Below are positions 38,701 to 50,700 of a stretch of DNA of 64,000 nucleotides, piece by piece. The notes beneath the pieces were generated by a model. It saw only the letters and a program-made list of their open reading frames with translations. It had not been told where the DNA came from and ran no database searches. The stretch lies in contig OZ024856.1 in the NCBI GenBank assembly GCA_964017155.1, forward strand, positions 37,879,322 through 37,943,321, given 5' to 3'. Within the stretch, counting starts at the first letter, position 1, and every line of letters begins with the position of its first letter. The stretch is from Oasisia sp. SBJ-2009 (Eukaryota; Annelida; Polychaeta; Sabellida; Siboglinidae). Position numbers and translations under genes: made by a program.

Positions 38701-41700
38701 GTTTATGATACTTCAGTACGACAGACTGAATTTTTGGCCGCACTGTTTATGATGCTTCAGTATGACAGACTGAATTTTTGGCTGCACTATTTGTGATGCT
38801 TCAGTATGACAGACTGAATTTTTTGCCGCACTGTTTATGATGCTTCAGTACGACAGGGTGAATTTTTGGCCGCACTGTTTGTGATGCTTCAGTATGACAG
38901 GCTGAATTTTTGGCCACACTGTTTGTAATGCTTCAGTAGGCGTAAGACCACCAAAAGGTGCACGTCTGCCATTCCCCGACCGCAGAGTACCCTATAAAAG
39001 CAGCATTATGCAGGTTGTCTGAATTTCTGTGAGCACATAATGTAATGTAGAGTGATTATAAATGACGTTTTTGTCCAGCATGACATCAGAGCTGTCAAAT
39101 TATGACAGCTGTCATTCGGTGCATTTCTGAGTATTAATACATTTGTCATTTTGCTTGGTAATCAGGGGCAATCCGTGGGTGGTTCAAGCAGAAATGGAGG
39201 GGTGTAAGGTTTGAATGAACTTTGTGGGAGCCTGAGGTATTAAAAGTTCACGAATTTTTCACTGAACCTCTGTCTATGGAGGGTAAATATGCTGTGAAAT
39301 TGTCAATAACAGAGCTGATCCAAGATTAATAGGAAATGAAGGACACGTTATAATGGTCGCCTATGAAAAATGCAAATGTGGTCTGAGTCCAGTACAATAG
39401 GTTGAATTTTTGGCCGCACTGTTTGTAATGCTTCAGTACGGAAGGCTGAATTTTTGGCCGCACTGTTTGTGATGCTTCAGTACAATAGGTTGAATTTTTG
39501 GCCACACTGTTTGTAATGCTTCAGTACGACAGGATAAATTTTTGGCCGCATTGTTTGTGATGTTTCAGTACGATAGGCTGAATTTTGTTGGCACTGATGA
39601 TGTTCATTACTCAAATTGGTTTTACTCAAGATTGTTGTTTATGACTGTCAAGCTACTCTGTAGTAATGGTTGTTTATTACTAATACCTTATATAGATTTT
39701 TTTCAGTTTTCAATGATGTATTTTGCATATTCTTGTGGAATGGAAAATTCAGTAGTCACAACTAATCAGGGCTGTCCTACTGAAATGTTACACAAATGCT
39801 AAGGGTAATTTTTAGGTAATATCTAAAAAATATTTGTCTGAATACTAACTTTACCACACCGTTGTGTGCACCTTTCTGTTTCAAACAAACACTTTCACTT
39901 TCACTTCCACTACACCTGCCACAGTTCTGACACAACTCACCAGCAGCAAGAGAAAACTGGTCCACCATTTCAAGCCCGAGTTCACCGATGTCTTTCTTCG
40001 CCTCCTCAGTGCTGCCCCCTGCTGCCGCGGTCGCCTTCTTCTCCCAACTACTCTCCTCGGCCAGCTGGGCTGTGAGGGAAGGCGTGTCTGAAAGAGAGGG
40101 AGAGTTGTCCTTCACACAGTGAGCTCTCCACAACAGTCACCTGTCTTCTCTACACTCCTGCATCCTTCAAACATCCCTGGCAGCTCACTCCTAACAACTC
40201 AGTGTTCTTAAACCTAAACTTAACACTGGGTAGCGCATTCTCAACACATCTGGAAACAACTTGCCATCATCTTAGTGTATCATATGAACTATAACTACCG
40301 TGTCCAAGTCAAACATTTTCTCCGTACCAGCTTCTGGAGGTTGTGGAAGTGAAGAGAATGGAGAGGTAGAGAATGGAAGACCTGGGGAGAAGTCAGTGAA
40401 GGAAAATGGGACATGATGAGCAAATGGGAGAACAGAAGGAAGTAGATACCGGGAGACGAGAAGGGAAAGAGGCGATGGAAAGGAACATGAGATGATGACT
40501 GAGATGGAAGTTTGTAAAAAGAAAGAGTTATAGAAACTTGGTGAGGGTATTGGGAGTATCGGAATTGGAAATGTTTATTGACCCAGTACATACAGCTATA
40601 CAAAAGCAATGTTCAAACAAAATTACCTACAGTTCAAATTATAAAATAATGTTTCATTAGTGCAGTAACTTGACAGAAGATAGAGGGAAATGAAGACAGT
40701 TGATAGTATACACAGGAATGAGGGTGAAATCATGAGAAAACTGATACCAAGGAATCAATGACCAGCGTCTAGGCAAACCCCCTCCTAGAAAAGATGACTG
40801 ACAGCAACACACATGGACTGACCTGAGACTTTGGCCAGGATCTCGGCGCACGTGCTCTGTAGACTGACGAGGACTGCGCGGTGCTTGTGGCCGGCGCCGT
40901 AGCGGGGGTGGGGTATGACGGCGGACATGGCGTTGGACGGGCCCTTGTAGAGCTGGGAGGAGGAGGAGACACTGATGAGAACCTTCTCGTCCTGGAGCAG
41001 CACCCGGAGGAAGAGACGTCGCATGAAGCCAGACAGTGGCGACGTGGAGTAGCCGGCTCCTGGAGCAGACAGTCGACATGATCACAAAGGAAGTTCTTTT
41101 ACAAAACATTCTCTTCACTACATTCCAGTCCCTCCACTGACTAGCACCACAATATCTATACAAGCTTCTTGTTGAATATTCTCCCACTTGCTCCCTCTGT
41201 TCAAATTCGGCTGGTCTCCTACGTAAAGTGCCCCCCTTACGCTTCAAGTCGTTTGGAGATCAGGCTTTTGCCAAAGTGGCCCCTCTACTGTGGAACAATT
41301 TGCCGCAGTCAGCCAGACACTACCTCATCTCTTAAGTCGGTGCTTAAGACGCATCTTTTAAAAATAGCTATTAATACTTAAATATGTGATACGGTTACAG
41401 ACTTTTTGTTCAGTGTTTTGAACAGAATAAAGGATTGAATATACCGCTTTTTAAGACATTATTATTATTTATTACTATATAGCACACTGTCCAATCCCTA
41501 GAACTGTCCAATGTGATTTACACTTTATTCCCTAAAAGAACTGTTCAATTGAACACCATCTCGTTGTCTCTGGGAAGCATTCAGGTCCACTGCAATAAAC
41601 AAAATACATATAAATACATTATTAAAACAGTATCTAGTGAAAACGTACCGTGCGAGGCGGCGCTGCTGGTTCTGATGACATCACACAGGACATGGGCAAA

Positions 41701-44700
41701 CAGCTGCTGGTTGTCCGAGTGACAGCAGATCACCTGGCGGAAGAACTCCACAGTCTGCAGCTCTATGGCTGCCCACTGCTGGGGGGTCATCACCTGCAGC
41801 CAACCGGTCAACAGGGGTCAACAGGGGTCATCTCACAACTACAGACTACAGAATAGTAGGTAGCAGTCAACTGTCTGTCAATGTGGATTGTAGGGCACAG
41901 TGATTGGAATTAAAGTTTGTTCAACATAAAGGTGCAGCTATACATAATATATCTTAACTGAACATAAAACATCTGAATGCAGCGCTGTGGACACACAAAA
42001 TGTTACACAGTAAATTTATAAATAAGAAGAAAAGAACTGCATGAACAATATAAATACATTTTGTATTCTTGTTAAAACTTTACCATCGTATAGCCATCAT
42101 TAAATAAACACAATTGGTTAGATTTAGTGTAGCAACCTTTTCCTTAAATTGGTTGGTATACTGTATAATATTCAAGTATGTATCAACCAAAATATTTAAC
42201 GGATACGCAACATAAAAAACAATTCCGTATTTCTGGCTATTTTAAAAAGTTCAATAACATGCATAACAAATTTACCAGTAAATTATTATACAACATACAC
42301 TTAAGCAAGGCTATGTAGAACACCAGACAATTTTCACCAGTACATAACCGTTTTATTCATCGATCAATCTGTATAATATACAGAAATAAACGTCAGTGTT
42401 GGCATATCAATACAGACCTTTGTCTGCTTGGTGCTGGATGGTCCATCTCCACTAGGGACCATGGTCTGTGTGACACACATGAGACTGAGTAAGACTGGCC
42501 AGAAGATGCTGCCTTCAGGACCACCGAGCCAGTCCTTCATCGCCAGCTCCTTCGAAATCTCAGCCAGGAACTTGAGCACCGGAGCAACGAGGTCAGCTGT
42601 GATACACAGGCCCTTGTCTGGCAAACAGAGATCAGCAGTTACAGATCAGCAGTGATACACAGGCCCTTGTCTGGCAAACAGAGATCAGCAGTTACAGATC
42701 AGCAGTGATACACAGGCCCTTGTCTGGCAAACAGAGATCAGCAGTTACAGATCAGCAGTGATACACAGGCCCTTGTCTGGCAAACAGAGATCAGCAATGA
42801 CACACACAGGCCCTTGTCTGGCAAACAGAGATCAGCAGTGACACACAGGCCTTTGTCTAGAGAACAGAGATCAGCAGTGACACACACAGGCCCTTGTCTG
42901 GCAAACAGAGATCAGCAGTGATACACAGGCCTTTGTCTAGCGAACAGAGATCAGCAGTGACACACACAGGCCCTTGTCTGGCAAACAGAGATCAGCAGTG
43001 ACACACAGGCCCTTGTCTGGCAAACAGAGACAGCAGTGACACACAGGCCTTTGTCTAGCGAACAGAGATCAGCAGTGATACACAGGCCCTTGTCTTGCAA
43101 ACAGAGATCAGCAGTGATTAAAAAAACTTAAAATCATACTCTTCCATTTAGAAAATCTCAGGTTTTGAAGGCCTTGATTTTTAACCTACATATTCCATAC
43201 AGGACACAGTGACCTCTCCAGGAATGGAGAGGAGCCATTCTCAGACTGATTTTACGGTCGTGTCAGAGGCGGCCAAAATCATACAGAGAAAAAGTTTGTG
43301 GAGAGGTAAATATACCCAGTAGGAATAACCAAGAAACCAGATCGCCACTTCAAGGAACTACCTCCATGTTATTCAAAGACACCCACGCCCCGTAAGATAA
43401 CTGTGACAAACTTATACAATGCGCCGTGCACTGACCCGACTGTGATGACTCGGAGCTGCCTCGTGTTCTCACGCCGCCACCGTCCACTACTCCGCTCCGA
43501 CCGCCTCGAGGTGACCGCGGCCGCAAGGTGGCGCCACCGCTGCGGCTCTTAGACGAGTCCGTGAATCCCTGCGGGTAGGAGCCGAGTGAGTCGCTGCATC
43601 GCAACATCTCACGCGTACAGAACTCAAACAGTCCCTGGCACAGCACGGCAACGAACCCTGACCCTAGCAACTGCTTCAACGCGCCCGGCGACTGACACGC
43701 CACGGCCAACGTCGACAGGTGAAGGTCGTCGAGGATCATGTGACCAAAATCTTGCACGCCGGTTGATTGGTATGCCGGTGCGCCGTCGTTCCACACCGCC
43801 CACGCCTGCCGCGCCTCGCTGTCGGCCTCCGCCTTCGAGTCGTCGGTCAGCGCCCCCTGTTGGTGTTGCTGGTCCTCCTTGTTGTCGTCGGTGATGGCCG
43901 CCGTGCTCAGATCGAGGCTGACGACGATGCCCATCCACTCGAGGACGAGGCTGAAGTATTCGGGGCGGATGTAGCACAGGGAACAGATGAGGACGTCGAC
44001 AGCTTTCTTGAGAGTCGAGCCCGGGGTGAGGACCATCGACCACTCGTACACGGAGCTAGGGGCGGGGATGAAACAGTATTAGTCGCATTTATATAGATAC
44101 AGCTTGTTCAAAGTGCTAGTTACACTTCTATAATAACACGTGGACATCTGATGATGATTTGTAACAAACTATATGTATCAACACACCTGTATCCAGAGTA
44201 TATATTATTTTAGATATTCAACAAATATATGACAGTATTCTGGCACTTCATAAAAATTACAAAGATATTTGGCAACTAGTATAAGATGTAAATAAATCAG
44301 CATAACGAAAAGTTCACTAACTAGCACAATAAAAACATGCATTTTGCAAATATTTTTAACGGCCATCGTCACAAACAACAAGTCCTAGGGGCCAAGTCAA
44401 AAATATTTTTTATAATGCAATAAACGATTTACAGGGACATGCCAAGGGTTCACTTGAAACAATTAGAAGGTATATTTTTCTTTGGCTTAATGTTGTGATA
44501 GCTTTCTCGAATTTCATTTCACTGGCTCATCTTCTGGTAGAGGGAGATTGAGGTAATCACTTCACTTGTTCACTACAGGTTTTTCTAAATTCACATCACC
44601 CCCAGATATCCGGGGTTTCTTTACAATAACCCTCCTGCCACTACCTGAGCAGGTCCTGCGTGATGATGTCACAGAGGTCGTAGTGCACCGACTGTTCCCA

Positions 44701-47700
44701 GCTCTGCCACAAGATGGCAGCAATGCAGTGCACGTGGGCTGGAGCGGCCGCCGGAAGGTCAACGGGAATGGCGCGGCGCTGCAGCAGGCGATAACCCTCG
44801 TCCGTGACCCCGTGACTCTTCTGAAGTGCCACCCTCGCGTTGTCCCCGAGCCACTCCGCCATGGCCTTCACTCTGTCACAGACCCACACACACAATCATC
44901 ATCCGACAGTCATTACTACTGTCTTGTTCCGATGCTGCCAACAGTGAGAAACTAACCAATCCAGACAGTGTGTCTTATGGTTGTGGTTTTTATGGATTAT
45001 ATGTAAACATTTCAGAGTATCTTATTTTAGTGATACGATGTCACGGCACAATGACGCCTGAGTGTGTTTGCACAATGATTTTGATAACTATTTCTGGTTA
45101 TTGCATCTTTTCGGACAGCTGATAATTAAATTTATTTTAGTGTCTGAATACATATACTTATTATGATCTCAAATGAGTGTCTGGAAGTAAATGTGTATAT
45201 TTTCATGTAATTTTATCAAACATTTTATACAATACATTATATTTTGTATTCATATTATTGCCAGTATGTCACAGAAATAATGTTATCCGTGACACAGCGG
45301 TGGCCGTTAACATTTTCAAAAATGATCCTTAACAATGGATCCTGTTTAATAACATAACTGTGTTTCCTTATTGCATCAGTGCACTGGCCCCGGTAGGGGG
45401 TAGAGAGGGCTAGACACAGACTGAAGCACACAGCACCCACCTGACGCTTGTCCCCTCATCCACCGTCATGCCCAGTTGGTACAGGATGTCTATGGTCGAC
45501 TCATTGGCCACGCCGTTCACCTTGCTGTGTAGTGGTGTCCACCCTACACATGTGACAGTCACACTGACGTCATATCACTACATAGTTTCTACATCAGGAT
45601 ACATTCATTGACAATTCAGAGCCAAATCTTTTGCATGCTTGCTTTGGTGTTACAGTTTATTTTTGCACTTTCTTTCCATCAAACTTAGCGGTTTGAACTA
45701 TAAACATGTCTTATTTATACACAATACCATGCACATCATATTGAAAAGAAAGTTTAAATTATGGTGTTAAAAATACATTTCCATTACCATACATATTTAC
45801 CATCGGAAACATTGAATAACATAATTTGTAGGTGCTTTAGTTTCTCGCTAATGAAAATACATTGTAACAAAATAAATACAAAAATTGTTTTCAATTTTAC
45901 ATTCCTGATGTTGTATATAAATAAGATGTATTTATTGTGCAAACAGCCAAGTTTGTATAATGGAAATTGTTGTGTCATCTCCATCCATTATAATCCAATA
46001 TATTGGTCTGTACAAGTACATACATATATAAATATGTGTGTACACATATATACATATGTATATACATGCATGCAAGCACACATGCTACCCTAGATTGACA
46101 CCAAATGTATACAACAATGGAGGACCAGATCCAAGTCAAACAACACACACACAATGCTCAAAATGTAACACAACTCCTCAGATCTTAACCAACACAACCA
46201 CACACCAGAGTTCTCAGTGGTTGCTCCGGCGTTGCGCAGGAGACTGTCAATGAGGGCGAGGCCAATGTCTGTCGAGTGGAGGCCAATGCGCAGGAGGACG
46301 GCCTCGATGTTGGTGAAGTAGATGATGGAGCCGGGAGACACGAGGAGGGCAGTACACGTGACGAGGAGGTCAGGGATGGGGGCCGCCGCCGTGGCCACCG
46401 TCGACTCCATGTCCTCGCACTGTGTGAGACAGTGGTGCAGGAGGCGCAGCCACCCAATGCTGTCAACACAGACAGGGACAACGTCAGTCAGGTACAGGTA
46501 AGTTCACTGTATCCAGTCGTAAAGTCTACCTAATGTGACATGGAATATATTTTATGCAACCACGACCTATAGCTGATGGGTCAAAATGTTGCATGATTCA
46601 AAAGTTATGCTCCAACGTAAGTTAATTCCTTAGAAAACTATCTAATATGCATTACATTTTACTCACTGGCAGTCAACTGAACATTACAACACCTCTAGGA
46701 AGCTCAAGTAACATATCATTTTAATGATTTATTCATTAATATTTTCTATTTACATTTATTTATTATTTATTACAATTGGCACTGATAATGTATTACTGTA
46801 TTAATTTATTACTAATTAATTACTATATAAATATACATATATAAATGGAGTCTTCTATTTCTTGACTACATTGATAAGTAATATAATTTACAAGCCACCT
46901 TTGATTTAGTTTTAGTTTCTCTGATTCAGTTTCGTACAACAACGATTCAGCTATATGTTTTCATATGTTTTACTTGCTTACTTTACTTACTATCTTTTTT
47001 GTAATTTTTGATTACTATTGTCAACACTACTGAACAGAGTTTTACTTTGGACTTCAGTGACTAAATAAAGTTAATTATTTTTATTATTCTTCAGCCATCC
47101 TGCAATTACTGCAGACTATTTGTATACAATCATCCAGCACTGTCTGTAGCCAGGTGTTCATCATTCATCCAGCCGAGTGAGTTGGAGCTACATGGGGAAA
47201 TGAATGCCGCAATGATTTTTTTTTAATGAGTTGATTCCAGATTTCTGATGCTGCTACAGAGAAAGCACTCTGGCCAATATTGTGTTTAGTCTTAGGAACA
47301 AAATGTAGTGTTTGTAATGTAGCTATCATAGCAGGCTAGAGACTAAAGAAAATTACAAAGTACTCTACCACTCCTACATAGCTGTCTTGTTATTTTTCAC
47401 AAGATCACTAGAATGAGGGTCTTAAATATGTCTCAATGTAACTAATGAACGATATAAGATCACAGTGAAATACAAATAATATGTACACTAAATTTACGGT
47501 CAATAGAATGTCAGCCAATCAACATCACTGCAACGTGTTACCGTGGCAACCACAATCATCTAACAGCACCTACCTGGTCCTGGAGACGTAGTCCTCTGTG
47601 GGCATGAACATGCTATTAGATCGCATTACGCCCGTGTCACCAAAAGCCGTGAACCCGAGTAACATGATCTGTGACAGACCGATCGTGTTTGAGTCGCGTG

Positions 47701-50700
47701 GCCGGTGTAGACGCAGTGTTACCGTGGTGACGACCTCTGACTTGAGCAGCTGGATCTTGATGCAGGTGAGGCCACTGGTCTGAACGGGTGAACTCAGGGG
47801 CATGGTGGTGGAGCCGTCACGACTGATCTCCACAGACACAGAGGAGGGACACGCTGAGGGGACACAATGTCTGGTCAGAGACGACGACAGATAGAACATT
47901 TTTGTGGCACTTCTTACTCTCTACCCCTCCACTCTCTCTCTCTCTCTCTTCTCTCACTCACTCACTCACCCACCCACTCATCCACCCACCCACTCACTCA
48001 CCCACCCACCCACCCACCCATCCAGTCACTCACCCATCCACTCACCCACCCACCCAACCAACCACCCACCCACCCACCCATCCACCCACCCACCCATCCA
48101 GTCACTCACCCATCCACTCACCCACCCATCCACTCAAATCCACCCACCCATCCACTCACCCACCCATCCACTCATTCACCCAGCAAAATGTACCAGCTCC
48201 ACCTGATGGTGGGATAGTGCCTCAAACGTGGGCATTGGCGGCATATTACAAAAGAAAACTTAACATAAAAATTAAATAATAAACAATAACAAAACAATCA
48301 AATTTAAATAAAAACAATTATGTCACTATAATTAAAATGGAAGGCTTTAAACGTTATACAACATTAAACAATTTTGTGAATCCTCGTGAACACGACCTGT
48401 ACTTACTGGCCAGTGACGTGAGATGAGGCTGTATCTGGACCTCCTTCAGTAAGACGGCACACGGCAGACAGATGGTGAGGTCGATCCACGCCTCCTCAGG
48501 GTAGAAGTGATACGACCATGCGGCCGACCTCGCCCGGCGATGGGGCGGCAACGCCTGGATTAGTACGTCCGCCGGCCCAGAGGTGGGGCTGCTGGAGCTG
48601 ATGGACCCTGAAACACGAGAGGGGGATGGTGAAAACTGTTTAATATTTGTAAATTTAAAGGTAGTCCGGAGAACTCTGCACCTGCATACCATTAACTTCA
48701 GTAGTAAAGTTCTAAAGGGCGGGTGCCAGCTACTCTGCCCAGAAAAGGCAGAGCAGTAATTTGTAATGTCTGCTGTCTAGAACGTGGGAAAGTTAACATC
48801 AAAGAGTATTGCGGTTAACTCTGCTCACCTCAGCATTATTGCCAATCAATGTTGTTTTGAAACTGGATGTTTTGTTTACCAAGTGAACCTGTTACAGGCA
48901 GAATCTTTGAAATTGTGAACACTGTTCCAAGTTTAACTAAATACAAACCTTCAACATGCATGTTGTAGTCATAAGAACATAATATCAGCTGAAAACAACA
49001 AACCTAGTAGCTTTATGTGTGTACAACATGAGAAATGATGATGCATTATAATCAGAGTGAAGTGAATAACTGAAGTAAGTATACATCATCACATGCACAA
49101 CAATTGGCTTCAGCTGGAATTTGGGTGATTAAGCCAGGTGCTATTAATATTTCATCATAAAATGTGATACCGACATATTGAGAAAATAACACTTTGCAAA
49201 GGTAGACATTTCATTTGTCGCCTGAAGAAACAAGTGCATGGTGGGAACACTGCAAACTTTGACAATGAACATGATCTTGGAAATCAAAGCCTCTTCATTT
49301 TAATGATTCTGTTTAATGCTGTTTTTAAGACCTGTTTATTGCCTCCTGAACACTGTGTCATGACAGCTTCTACCGTACCGAGAGGTGCAAAGTTCTGCAT
49401 TCCATCGGTGTTCTCCGATTCTGTGGCCGACTTCCCCCGACTGGACGAGCTGCCACTAGAGGGCGTCTTGGCACTACTGAGGTGCTGCATCATGGTCGAG
49501 ATGAGGCTGGGCGCGGTGTTGATGAGGCGCCGGTTGCTGTACACCAGGTTGCGACAAACTGTCTCGACACCGCCTGACAGACAGACACACAACATGTATA
49601 GACACCGCCTGACAGAGAGACACACAACATGTATAGACACCGCCTGACAGACAGACACACAACATTTATAGACACCGCCTGACAGACAGACACACAAGAT
49701 GTATACAGCCACTTCAGCAAGATTTTCAAATGACACAGACACTTTACTGGATTAATGAGAATTTACGAAAAGAAATCTGTCACACCTATGTTATAACATT
49801 CTATTCAGTAGAGACAGAAACATGAAATATTTTGAGACATTGCCATGGCACAGCAGCATTGATATTATGATGATAGCAGTTGATTTTTTTCAAACCAAAA
49901 CAAGATGAAATTGGTATTTCTGTGGGGCAACATTGTCCAATAAAGGGTGGTGGATAACCTCCAGGGAAATGACCGTTTATCATATTCATTAACAAACAGC
50001 ACAAATAACTGGAAAACTTGCCCTATCAATAAAACAAGCTGAACATAAGATAATATAGCCAAAGCATCCACCTCTGACCAGGAAGTAACAAGCAGTTTAT
50101 TTTAAATAAAAAAGTCTGTTACAAAATAATCCAACATGAATATCCGTATATTTAGCCTTCTTCTCGTATTCAAACTGCTGAATTCCAAAATCGGTACACG
50201 TACCCATCTCGAGAAATATCTCGATGGACGACTTGCAGTCGAGCACCTGAAGAAGGAACCAGAGCAGTGGTTCGGACAGTCGACTGATACAGTCACCGCT
50301 TCTGCCCCACGCCAACAGGGGGCGCTGTATGGTGCAGGTCAGGTAGTCGTAGACGGCCTTGAGAATGAGGCGGAGGTCGGACGTGCAGCGGTTGACGGTG
50401 CAGAGAACATGGAAGATGCTGTCGCCGACAGACAGTGGGTCACTGCCAGTGACCATGTCCTGCATGCTGCCCTGCAGACCGCTGCTGCCGAGGATCATCG
50501 CCATGGTGTTGCTGTTGCAGCAGCTCAGGCTCTCGATCAGATGCATCATGATCTGTCGGTGCGCGAGGATCACGTTCGCGAGCGTCGGCGTCTTCGACTC
50601 ATCGTCGGGACCGCCGCCGTTGCTGAAGTGCGAACACGCCCGCGGCCGCACAGTGGAGCCACCTGGCGTGTTCGCAGCGTTCGCCGCCGTCTCCGTCTTC

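Noticed and set aside
43350..43435. Extension of e19 to the in-frame stop at 43,350
   Set aside because: A donor at 43,435 keeps the frame into the conserved e20; the extension has no family similarity.
47867..48279. Three overlapping plus frames rich in His, Pro and Thr
   Set aside because: Translation of a degenerate CACC/CACT/CATC array in a BIRC6 intron.
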